From Ignavibacteriota bacterium (GTDB taxonomy: Bacteria > Bacteroidota > Ignavibacteria > Palsa-1295): a stretch of DNA of 37,741 nt. Below, one piece after another: positions 8,676 to 16,237 of this stretch (within the stretch, counting starts at the first letter, position 1; each line of letters starts with the position of its first letter). A program made the translations under genes and the position numbers. The notes below the pieces were generated by a model. It worked only from the letters and a program-made list of their open reading frames with translations, was not told the origin of the DNA and did no database searches. The stretch lies in assembly GCA_003151825.1 (NCBI GenBank), contig PLYO01000035.1, forward strand, positions 1 through 37,741, in the 5' to 3' direction.

Positions 8676-10148
8676 TCACTTGGTTATCAGAATTTTTGAA
8701 CTCATGACGGTAGCGCCTATGCTCACCCGCACGAGATACATCCCCGGCCCGAGATTGGCCGGAAGCGAAAGGATATGCTCGCCGGCGGCCAGCGGCTCAT
8801 TAAGGTTGAACACCACACGGCCATCTATGGAAACAAGCTCCGTTGCCACCATTTTGTTGACGGCAAGCGTGAGATCGAGCGCCGGGCCGTTCTCGCCATA
8901 AATGACTGTCATTGTGTTCACAGCTCTCGTTTCCGAAACGGAAGCCGTATTTTGCGGTTGTTCCATGTAATGCGTTAGCGCGTTCGAACCGACATCGAGC
9001 ACCTCGCAGGTGTTCGTCACATCTGACGGACTAATAATCCCGCCCACCACGAGCACGAGTTGCGTGGGCAAATTCGGGTTGACATTTTGTGTCAGCGTAA
9101 CGGCGCCATGCTCCGAGCGTGTCAGGTTCATCGCTGGTGCGAAGAACCAGCGGCCATTTGGCTTGTCATACCACTCGCACGTGGCCGTGCAAATCGGACT
9201 CTGGCCGGTAGGGTCGTCCCAATTGCCGCCAATGATGCCGCCGGTCATGAGCAGCCGATCACCGGGCATTACCGTTCCGCCTTGCCAGGTGGTGGGTACC
9301 ATGATGGTATCGACCGAGGTCCAGCTTCCGGTTCCGGGAGCATAGACGTCCGTTGCCCCTGCGTTGGCATATTCCGACGTGCGTCCGCCGGCAATGAGAA
9401 TTGAATTATCTGAGAAAAGCGCGGTCATCGCAGCAATGCGAGGTTCCGGCATTGGAGGAGCAAGAGACCATGCGTTCGTCGCTGGATTAAATATCTCGCA
9501 CTCTGCCAGGTATTCGCTATTGGATCCGCCGGTACGCCCTCCGGCGACGAGCACAGTCCCATCCGAGAGCAAAGCTGCCGAATGGTCATGCCGAAGCTGG
9601 GCCATGGGCCCGGTAACGGCGCTTTGGTGTGAATTGACATTATAAATCTCGCACTCCGTGATGACTTCCCAGTTGCTCCATTCGCCCGTCAGACCCGCGC
9701 TGACCAATATGAGGCTATCGTTCAGCAGTGTGGAAGTGTGATTTTGGCGTCCAACCTGCAACGAACCATCCTCGACCCAGGTATCCGTCAATGGATCGTA
9801 AATTTCGACGCTTGCGGTCGCGGCCCACTCGTCAACGTTATCGGTATTGCCGCCAATGACCACGATACGGCCATCCGGTAGTTCGGTGGAAGTATGCCGC
9901 TCGCGTGGGCTGCTCATCGAAGCGGCGTAAGTCCAACTGGCCGTGGCCGGGTCGTAGATCTCGCAGGAAGGAAGTGCGTTGCCGGCCATATTGTCCCCGC
10001 CCGTTACGAGGACTTTGCCGTTTTGCAGGATGTTAATCGTAGAAAGCCTTCGCTCGGTGTTCAGCGAGCCGGTGTACTGCCATGTCTGAGCGGCTGCATT
10101 CGAAACGAGCATCGCCGCTATACCAACCACCATCAAATAGGTCTTCAT
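8676..10148 (-). CDS. Kelch-repeat secreted protein with type A sorting domain (copy 2)
   Basis: 490 residues, the same length as its neighbour. Signal peptide MKTYLMVVGIAAMLVSNAAA, kelch blades with VLVTGGDNMAGNALPSCEIY-type repeats, and the sorting domain ending MSSKILITK. Differences from copy 1 are concentrated in blade loops, for example the IITECEIYNVNSHQ region and the stretch around 300-340. The 5' leaders of both genes share the sequence around GCGATTATGG and CTTCCATAGGA, so the duplication included the upstream region. Likely surface or secreted beta-propeller. Confidence 0.8.
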   Translation of the reverse strand: MKTYLMVVGIAAMLVSNAAAQTWQYTGSLNTERRLSTINILQNGKVLVTGGDNMAGNALPSCEIYDPATASWTYAASMSSPRERHTSTELPDGRIVVIGGNTDNVDEWAATASVEIYDPLTDTWVEDGSLQVGRQNHTSTLLNDSLILVSAGLTGEWSNWEVITECEIYNVNSHQSAVTGPMAQLRHDHSAALLSDGTVLVAGGRTGGSNSEYLAECEIFNPATNAWSLAPPMPEPRIAAMTALFSDNSILIAGGRTSEYANAGATDVYAPGTGSWTSVDTIMVPTTWQGGTVMPGDRLLMTGGIIGGNWDDPTGQSPICTATCEWYDKPNGRWFFAPAMNLTRSEHGAVTLTQNVNPNLPTQLVLVVGGIISPSDVTNTCEVLDVGSNALTHYMEQPQNTASVSETRAVNTMTVIYGENGPALDLTLAVNKMVATELVSIDGRVVFNLNEPLAAGEHILSLPANLGPGMYLVRVSIGATVMSSKILITK

Positions 10149-10532
10149 AACATTGATCCTATGGAAGCATCAACCGAAAAAGCAAGTGTCCATAATCGCT
10201 TGCTTTGTTAAATCAAAAATCCGCCTAATGTTTAAAACGCACAAGGCCGACAGGGTTACAAAAAATAATTATGAATAATTCGACAGCTTTATCCAAAATT
10301 TCATGAATGCCTTAAAGTGAGGCATATTTTACAATTCTTGGAACACTTAAAAAAGCTGAAAGTTGCACCCGTGAGAATTTCGCGCCCCTTGCGGATATTA
10401 CCCTTAATGACCATGCGCTATTTCCGAACCCCTCCCCTTTTCTTACTTCTTACCTCTTACTTTCCCCCCGGAACCACCCCGCCGCCACAATTGTAGCTAA
10501 TTTCTCATTAATTTATTCTCAGGAGGATTTTT
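10149..10532. other. Intergenic region between kelch gene and dinD
   Basis: Divergent promoter region. It holds the leader shared with the other kelch gene, a short hairpin at about 10304-10322 (ATGCC/GGCAT), and a dispersed CTTACTTCTTACCTCTTAC microrepeat near 10443-10461 that also occurs in the YbbR start region. No gene is seen. Confidence 0.5.
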
Positions 10533-10598
10533 ATGAAACGCTGTTCTCGAACGTTCGCAGCAATGGGCAAAGCGTTTAGCCTCTTTATGAATACTTGA
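10533..10598 (+). pseudogene. Remnant signal-peptide start, 21 codons
   Basis: A strong ribosome site (TCTCAGGAGG) precedes ATG and a 21-codon frame ending at TGA. Both the leader and codons match the start of the lipoprotein gene at 11647 (TCTCAGGAGG, TTTTATGAAA, then CAAAGCG(T/A)TTAGCCTC). It is therefore probably the stub of a duplicate lipoprotein gene whose body was lost or displaced by dinD. Confidence 0.5.
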
Positions 10599-10609
10599 TC
10601 GGCTCTATT

Positions 10610-11494
10610 ATGAAGGCAGAAATTATCAAGTCCCTCACAAATGATTTTGAAAGCAATGCCTACGAATTCGAAGGCATAGAATGCTGGAATGCTCGGGACT
10701 TGCAACTGCTACTCGGATATGCGCGCTGGGAAAATTTTGCTAAAGTACTCGACAAGGCAAAAGTAGCTTGTGCCACGTCGGGATCGGACGTCGAAGACCA
10801 TTTTCGTGATATCACGAAAATGGTCGAGACCGGCTCGGAAGCAAAACGGGGGATTGATGATGTACGTCTCACTCGATACGCATGTTATCTTATCGCTCAG
10901 AATGGCGATCCGGCAAAAGAAAAAATTGCCTTTGCAATGAGCTATTTCGCCGTGCAAACACGGAAGTTCGAAATTCTCGAAGAGCGAATCAATCAATTGG
11001 AGAGATTGCAGGCCAGATATAAACTCACTGAAACCGAGCGACAATTTTCTGGCGCAATCTACCAGCGCGGAGTCGATGACCGAGGGTTTGCAATCATACG
11101 AAGTAAAGGCGATCAGGCCCTCTTCGGCGGAAGGACTACCGGAGATATGAAAAAGAAACTTGGAGTTGCGGACAATCGGCCACTGGCCGATTTTTTACCT
11201 ACGATAACTATTAAAGCTAAAGATTTCGCAACTGAAATTTCGCTCTTCAAGGTAAGAGAAGACGAGAAGCTAACTGGACAAACGCCAATCGAAGAAGAGC
11301 ATATTAAAAATAACAGAGAAGTGCGAGGACTTCTGACAAAGCAGGGAATATTTCCGGAAAATTTACCCCCTGCCGAGGACGTAAAGAAAGTGGACCGAAT
11401 GGTAAAATCCGACGGCAAAAGACTTGCAAACAAAAAGTCCGGTGCAAAAAACGCTGCGGCAGATACAGGAACCAACCCACCTCCGGAAATGTAA
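10610..11494 (+). CDS. dinD: DNA damage-inducible protein D
   Basis: 294 residues from ATG at 10610. The N-terminal BRO-N-like region contains YEFEGIECWNARDLQLLLGY and a middle part with RLTRYACYLIAQNGDPAKE, then FAMSYFAVQTRKFEI. The C-terminal half carries the DinD signature RGVDDRGFAIIRSKGDQALF and FGGRTTGDMKKKLGV. In E. coli DinD interacts with RecA filaments. It is a common accessory gene on mobile or variable regions. It begins 11 bases after a 21-codon stub matching a lipoprotein start, suggesting insertion. The C-terminal ~40 residues are lysine/alanine-rich and probably disordered. Confidence 0.85.
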   Translation: MKAEIIKSLTNDFESNAYEFEGIECWNARDLQLLLGYARWENFAKVLDKAKVACATSGSDVEDHFRDITKMVETGSEAKRGIDDVRLTRYACYLIAQNGDPAKEKIAFAMSYFAVQTRKFEILEERINQLERLQARYKLTETERQFSGAIYQRGVDDRGFAIIRSKGDQALFGGRTTGDMKKKLGVADNRPLADFLPTITIKAKDFATEISLFKVREDEKLTGQTPIEEEHIKNNREVRGLLTKQGIFPENLPPAEDVKKVDRMVKSDGKRLANKKSGAKNAAADTGTNPPPEM

Positions 11495-11646
11495 CACCTC
11501 AAGTTCAGAAGGAGTTATGAACCTTCTGATTCTTCTTCCGTAACCTGACCGAGACACTTCGCGGCCGCCGCAGCGGAAAAACTCCCCCGGCTGCTCCCAT
11601 GCCCCGCGCCAGAGATTAATTCCATTTTTTCTCAGGAGGCTGTTTT

Positions 11647-12168
11647 ATGAAAACCCGTTCTCTTAACCCGCCGCGGCGGGCGGCAATACCCAAAGCGATT
11701 AGCCTCGCGCTGGCGTTTGGGTTCTCATTTTCGTTCTCAAGCTGTAGCTCTTCATTCAAGGGGCAAGTACCTGAGGGCAATCTTTCGGTAGTTGTGCGTC
11801 TCGATCCCTATTCTCAGAATAGCGATGACGCAAAAAAAGAGAAAGAAAGCTTGCTTTATACCTTGTCTCAATACCGCACTTGGATTCAGAGCATAGACGG
11901 TGACTCACCGGCGCCGCCTCAACAATTATATTCTGGCGTCATCGTGACAATCGCAAAGACCTCAGTCGATCAAGGTTATTCCTCACCTAATGCAGGGGCA
12001 GGGGACGTTGTGAGTAACCCCAGCTACCATCACATTCCCGGCTCGCCGGACGCAGCATACGGCTATCAGGTAATCAGTCCATTTCATCAGGGGCATGACA
12101 TCCGATTCGATAATCGCGCTGACCTGATGCACTTTTTACGGCTTGACTCAACAAATTCAGGAAAGTGA
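11647..12168 (+). CDS. Lipoprotein, hypothetical
   Basis: 173 residues. Signal peptide with lipobox (FSFSFSSCSS), so a lipid-anchored envelope protein is predicted. The remainder includes GNLSVVVRLDPYSQNSDD and a C-terminal part rich in proline, serine and histidine; I do not recognise a family. Excellent ribosome site (CTCAGGAGG, 7-8 bases before ATG). Its stop overlaps the ATG of the TPR gene (TGATG), so the two are probably translated together. Confidence 0.6.
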   Translation: MKTRSLNPPRRAAIPKAISLALAFGFSFSFSSCSSSFKGQVPEGNLSVVVRLDPYSQNSDDAKKEKESLLYTLSQYRTWIQSIDGDSPAPPQQLYSGVIVTIAKTSVDQGYSSPNAGAGDVVSNPSYHHIPGSPDAAYGYQVISPFHQGHDIRFDNRADLMHFLRLDSTNSGK

Positions 12169-13202
12169 TGCATACAATGGTCAAAATAATTATCATGTTG
12201 ACTCCGCTGTGCTTACTTCATAGCACAGCGGTTATGTCTCAAAGCGTTCGTCGTCAAGCGCCCTCTAGAAGAGACTGGACCAATAAAGACTCGCTTGCAC
12301 AGGCATTTTACAATATGGCCCAATCAACAAATAATTTGGACAGCGCACTAAATAGTTTAAAGAAGGCTATAAATTTCAAGCCTCACTACGCTGAAGCATA
12401 TTACGGTTTAGCAGGTGTGTATGCCGCTACCGGCAATTCCGATAGCGCACTATTATGCTACAGGAAGGCCATTGAGATGAAGCCTCATTACGCTGAAGCA
12501 TTTAACGATATGGGTGTGGAGTACGCGCACCTTAGTAATTCCGACAGTGCGATCATCTGCTACAAGGAAGCTATCCATCTTAAAAAAGATTATTCTGATG
12601 CGTGGCTTAATTTAGGCAATGCGAACTATAGGCAGAAGCATTTCAAAGATGCTATGTTGGCATATCGAACAGCGATAGTTTACGACTCAAATAATGCGAG
12701 AGCTTACGAAAGCATTGCGGTCGTTTTCTCCGACGAAAAGCAATATGATAGTGCATTGCAATATTTCAAGTCTGCTGTTGCACTCGACCGAACTCTCACT
12801 AATTCAGCAGGTTCTAGTGTGTTCTTAGATATTGGTGAATTCTACATGTATTTGGCAAGGGTTGCTGGCACAAGACTTGACTCGCGAGACTTAATTGTTG
12901 TCTATTCGGATAGCGCAGTTGTTTACTTTCAAGAGGAGATTCGCCTCGTTGTAGCTGACGATAACGCTCGGTATGAACTTGGGGAAGCGTTCGAAAATGC
13001 TAACAAGCCCGACAGTGCAAAGTTGTGCTATGCTGAGATTGTCAAAAGAAACCCAGAATTGCCCGAGCACTTACATCAAGAAGCAGCCGCGCTTCTTCAG
13101 AGCGGAAATTGGGATCAGGCTATGACAAAGTATCTTACTTTAGAAAAACTTGATCCAAAATTAGCTGAGACCTTAGATAAGGCATTCGGAAAATTGAAAT
13201 GA
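12168..13202 (+). CDS. TPR-repeat secreted protein
   Basis: 344 residues from the ATG overlapping the previous stop; a GTG three bases earlier is also in frame. A signal peptide (IIIMLTPLCLLHSTAVMSQS) is followed by tetratricopeptide repeats. The clearest are GLAGVYAATGNSDSALLCY, DMGVEYAHLSNSDSAIICY, NLGNANYRQKHFKDAMLAY, SIAVVFSDEKQYDSALQYF and a repeat near DNARYELGEAFENANKPDSA. TPR proteins mediate protein-protein contacts. It is probably periplasmic and may work with the upstream lipoprotein, but this is inferred from coupling only. Confidence 0.75.
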   Translation: MHTMVKIIIMLTPLCLLHSTAVMSQSVRRQAPSRRDWTNKDSLAQAFYNMAQSTNNLDSALNSLKKAINFKPHYAEAYYGLAGVYAATGNSDSALLCYRKAIEMKPHYAEAFNDMGVEYAHLSNSDSAIICYKEAIHLKKDYSDAWLNLGNANYRQKHFKDAMLAYRTAIVYDSNNARAYESIAVVFSDEKQYDSALQYFKSAVALDRTLTNSAGSSVFLDIGEFYMYLARVAGTRLDSRDLIVVYSDSAVVYFQEEIRLVVADDNARYELGEAFENANKPDSAKLCYAEIVKRNPELPEHLHQEAAALLQSGNWDQAMTKYLTLEKLDPKLAETLDKAFGKLK

Positions 13203-13224
13203 AAAAAGCTGAATGATGGAAAGC

Positions 13225-14019
13225 TCACGCTTCTTGTCTAATAATAACCACCCTCTCATTCACATTCAACAATTGCATTCCGTTTCCTAACTCGATGAGC
13301 GGTTCGGGAAGTTTTCGGTGACCAAAAACGATGAGTGGTGATGTAGCCGGGTTCGTGCCGAGCTTCGAAAGATGAGCGAATGACGGATCGAAACTTTCGG
13401 GATTCTCGTGAAGGATGAGGATGTCAGGTCTGGTTGCGAGGTTGCGATAGAACATTGCCTTAAAGTCTTCTTCGGCGTGTCGCAGTGGTCGTTTGGTCGA
13501 TTGACCAATGATGCCACCAATGCCTGCTATTATCAGCTCTTGCGTGTGGCGTGCTTCATCATGCAGGAGATGGGAATTTGAAATGACCTTTTGGAAGTTC
13601 GTTCTGAAATTATCATGGTTCCCAGTTACGCCCGCGACGTAACCGAAGGCAGAAGCGAACGCATACCACACCTCATCGACAAAACCAAACCCTCCGCGTC
13701 CGCTAAGGTCCGGCTGGCAAAAGAAATCCCCAGCAAGAATAGCTAACGTTCGTTTGGGATCGATCTTCCGTTCGATTTCAAGAAAGAGCGCCATTTCTTC
13801 GGCGACGTGAATTCCAGCAAGCTCATTCTTCTTGCGAGATTCAGAATAATACATCCCCTGCAAATCGGAGGTGCAAACCATCGCTTCGATACCTTCCGGC
13901 AATCCCGACGCGTGGCATTCGAAGACCGGATATTCGTGATCGCGAATTATTCCATCCGTATCGATACCGCGATACGGGATGGAAAAAATAGGTTCTGATT
14001 TAAAATCTTCAATGTGCAT
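13225..14019 (-). CDS. Calcineurin-like metallophosphoesterase
   Basis: 264 residues from ATG at 14019; the longer frame to 14085 would need a TTG start. Metallophosphoesterase motifs appear in order: SDLQG (in place of the usual D-x-H-G), LAGDFFCQ, GVTGNHDNF, LILHENPE and VFGHRKLPE (in place of GH-x-H). The fold assignment is good. Glutamine in motif I occurs in the Mn-dependent ADP-ribose/CDP-alcohol diphosphatases, but lysine in the last motif is unusual, so activity and substrate are open. No signal peptide. It converges with the TPR gene. Confidence 0.7.
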   Translation of the reverse strand: MHIEDFKSEPIFSIPYRGIDTDGIIRDHEYPVFECHASGLPEGIEAMVCTSDLQGMYYSESRKKNELAGIHVAEEMALFLEIERKIDPKRTLAILAGDFFCQPDLSGRGGFGFVDEVWYAFASAFGYVAGVTGNHDNFRTNFQKVISNSHLLHDEARHTQELIIAGIGGIIGQSTKRPLRHAEEDFKAMFYRNLATRPDILILHENPESFDPSFAHLSKLGTNPATSPLIVFGHRKLPEPLIELGNGMQLLNVNERVVIIRQEA

Positions 14020-14102
14020 TGTCTTGTAGCAAGAACTTCTCTTCTTGGAAATCGTTTCGTGAAATGAATAAAATCCGACATGCAAATTTCAATAAACACC
14101 AG

Positions 14103-14201
14103 ACCACGTTCGATACGCAGGGTTTGCCGAATGGGCTGTATTGGTGCCGCCTTGCCGGGGATGGTATCACTCAATCGGCAAAGATGGTGATTGCGCGGTA
14201 A
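14103..14201 (+). pseudogene. Orphan type A sorting-domain fragment
   Basis: The frame reads FDTQGLPNGLYWCRLAGDG then SAKMVIAR and a stop, which is the end of a type IX secretion sorting domain. The expected upstream parts (earlier strands, propeller or repeat domains) are missing; sequence before it reads antisense to the phosphoesterase start. It is a remnant of a deleted secreted-protein gene. Confidence 0.6.
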
Positions 14202-14289
14202 CCGTAGGGACGTGCTGCGCACGTCCTCTTGATCGAAGCTAAAAGATTTCGTTTTCATACAAACGGACGTGCGCAGCACGTCCCTACGG
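14202..14289. repeat. Perfect 25-bp inverted repeat, 38-bp spacer
   Basis: Arms 14202-14226 and 14265-14289 are exact reverse complements beginning CCGTAGGGACGTGC. Each arm is itself nearly palindromic (GGACGTGC/GCACGTCC). It directly follows the stop of the sorting-domain fragment. The structure fits a dispersed REP-like element or, less likely, a terminator. Confidence 0.75.
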
Positions 14290-14588
14290 TCAGGTTGTGG
14301 CAAGCAGCCGGGGGTCGGGCTGGAAGCGCCGATCTACGCGATCCCAAAATCCGGATTTTTTGCATGTGCAAAAAAATTGTCGTATCTTGCAGTTGTCGTG
14401 ATGGGCACCTATATCAATTATCAATTAAGAATTACGAATTAAGAATGGGAGTGACTCAAAAAAGCTACAGTTTATGAATTCCTAATGCAAAAAAAAATAT
14501 TAAGGGCTTTCAGGAAGGCAATGATTTAGAATAATTCGGAACATATACACGGCATTTCTTCTTTTTAGCCCATCCATTCTAATTTCCA
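14290..14588. other. Intergenic region before cmk
   Basis: No convincing gene. A possible promoter box TATCTTGC lies near 14385, close to the TAnnTTTG pattern. A short AATTATCAATTAAGAATTA-type microrepeat occurs near 14415-14435. Confidence 0.4.
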
Positions 14589-15257
14589 TTGCGCCCCAAA
14601 GGAATCATCATCGCGATCGACGGCCCGACGGCCTCCGGTAAAAGCACGACTGCGAAGCAAGTCGCGGCGCGGCTGGGGTATCTTCATATTAATACGGGCG
14701 CCATGTACCGCGCGTTTGCGCTGATGGTGCGTCGGCGCAAGGGTCATGGTCACGACCCTGTTCGGGTTCACGAATTGCTTGGCCTGGCGGAAATCGGTTT
14801 CGATGGCAATGGAAATATCCTGCTAAATGGCATGGATGTTTCCCGTGAAGTGCAGGAACCGGACATAGCGCTGCTTGCAAGCGAGCTTTCCACGCTTAAG
14901 GATGTACGCGCGAAAATGGTGGAGAAGCAGCGCGAGCTTGGAACGCCAGGCGGCGTGGTTTTAGAAGGCCGGGACATTGGGACGGTCGTCTTCCCCAACG
15001 CGGAGCTAAAAATATTTTTAGTCGCAGACGCAGGCGTTCGAGCCAAGCGGCGCCAGCTCGAGTTCGAGCGCATGGGCACGCACATCCCACTCGAAGAATT
15101 GCGGCAGCAATTAGAAGAGCGCGATACGCGCGACCGCGAGCGCGCGATTTCCCCGCTCCGCAAAGCTCCGGATGCGATAGAACTCGACACGACGAATCTC
15201 ACCATCGAGGGGCAGGTGGAACGAGTGTATGAATTGGCAAGAGAGCGGCTGAGGTAG
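14589..15257 (+). CDS. cmk: Cytidylate kinase
   Basis: 222 residues starting at TTG 14589. The P-loop IAIDGPTASGKSTTAKQVA is at residues ~8-26. It is followed by YLHINTGAMYRAFALM, the NMP-binding insertion around DVSREVQEPDIALLASELST, VLEGRDIGTVVFPNAELKIF and the lid RDTRDRERAISPLRKAPDA. It phosphorylates CMP/dCMP with ATP in nucleotide metabolism. Full length for the family. The TTG start is accepted because no in-frame ATG precedes the P-loop. Confidence 0.95.
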   Translation: MRPKGIIIAIDGPTASGKSTTAKQVAARLGYLHINTGAMYRAFALMVRRRKGHGHDPVRVHELLGLAEIGFDGNGNILLNGMDVSREVQEPDIALLASELSTLKDVRAKMVEKQRELGTPGGVVLEGRDIGTVVFPNAELKIFLVADAGVRAKRRQLEFERMGTHIPLEELRQQLEERDTRDRERAISPLRKAPDAIELDTTNLTIEGQVERVYELARERLR

Positions 15258-15281
15258 CACTTTTTAGGATTAGCGACTTGT

Positions 15282-15468
15282 TTAAGGAATCTCTGATTAA
15301 GTCTTTTATAATGTCATTGCGAGGAGGAATTGCGAAACGAAGTGGAGCAATCCCGACGAAGCAATCTCCCCGCTTCGACTCGGAGATTGCTTCGTCGAAC
15401 GAATCTCCCTGCGGTCGATTCGTTCTCCTCGCAATGACGAGAAAAATGACCTCATCAAAGGTTCCTTA
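15282..15468. repeat. MITE-like element with nested inverted repeats
   Basis: The outer ends are imperfect inverted repeats of ~21 bp (TAAGGAATCTCTGATTAAGTC against the complement of GACCTCATCAAAGGTTCCTTA). Inside them lies a 13-bp perfect pair, GTCATTGCGAGGA/TCCTCGCAATGAC (15313-15325 and 15426-15438). No coding capacity; about 187 bp. Confidence 0.6.
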
Positions 15469-15525
15469 CGTGAATTCCATTCCTTTTTAACAAACCAAAC
15501 ACAACTTCTCACACTAAAACAAAAC

Positions 15526-16101
15526 ATGACTATGATCTCTTTACGAAAAATATCGATCCTCGCAATCGTTGCCGCCTTCGGCTTCGGACTCGCCTCATGC
15601 AGCAAGCGCAATACCGAACTCGAAACCGATTACGCAACGAAAAAAGCCTCGGCTCAAACACTCATCGAGCAAATCAACCAGAACATGATGACCATGCACA
15701 CCGATCACGATCAGTGGTCGGCGACGCTTACCGTTTCCGCGCAAAAGCCGGGCGCGGACACGACGCTCATCAATATGGTCAAGGCCAATCTCGCCAAGCA
15801 CGAGTCTGACATGGCGGCCATCAGCGCGCTCATCGACAGCACCAAGCTGTATATGAATGCTACGCCCGAGCAGGAGGACAGCCTTAAAACTGCCGACGAT
15901 CGTTTAGGAACGAATTTCAACGATCTCAACGATAAGTGGAAAAGCTTTCAGGACGCTCACGCCAGTCTCCAGCAACGCATTCAGCAGATTGCCGTAACCA
16001 CCGCCGGTAATGCCGCCGCCGACACGGCGAAGGCCAAATCCGAAGTGAAGAAAGCCGTACCTCCGCAGCACCATGGCGTGCCGAGAAGGTCGGCACAGTA
16101 A
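15526..16101 (+). CDS. Lipoprotein with coiled-coil region
   Basis: 191 residues. A signal peptide with lipobox (FGFGLASCSK) precedes a long helical stretch (ELETDYATKKASAQTLIEQI and onward to ~150) with heptad-like hydrophobic spacing, suggesting a coiled coil. The C-terminal tail is alanine/lysine-rich and basic (VPRRSAQ at the end). It resembles small envelope lipoproteins that pack against the wall, but I do not recognise a specific family. Confidence 0.6.
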   Translation: MTMISLRKISILAIVAAFGFGLASCSKRNTELETDYATKKASAQTLIEQINQNMMTMHTDHDQWSATLTVSAQKPGADTTLINMVKANLAKHESDMAAISALIDSTKLYMNATPEQEDSLKTADDRLGTNFNDLNDKWKSFQDAHASLQQRIQQIAVTTAGNAAADTAKAKSEVKKAVPPQHHGVPRRSAQ

Positions 16102-16118
16102 ACGAGTTTACTGAAAAA

Positions 16119-16216
16119 GCCCCCGCCTTTTCAAGGCGGGGGTTGGGGGGTGGTTAAATCCGCGCAGAATAACCACCCCCGCATCGCCGACGATGCCCCC
16201 TCCTTGAAAAGGAGGG
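16119..16216. repeat. Cluster of three palindromes, CCCCCTCCT family
   Basis: Hairpins CCCCCGCC/GGCGGGGG (16120-16142), a wider GGGTGGTTA/TAACCACCC pair (about 16147-16180), and CCCTCCTT/AAGGAGGG (about 16197-16216). Lies between two convergent genes and may also act as a bidirectional terminator. Confidence 0.65.
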
Positions 16217-16237
16217 AAAGTAAATCAAAGGTTCCCT

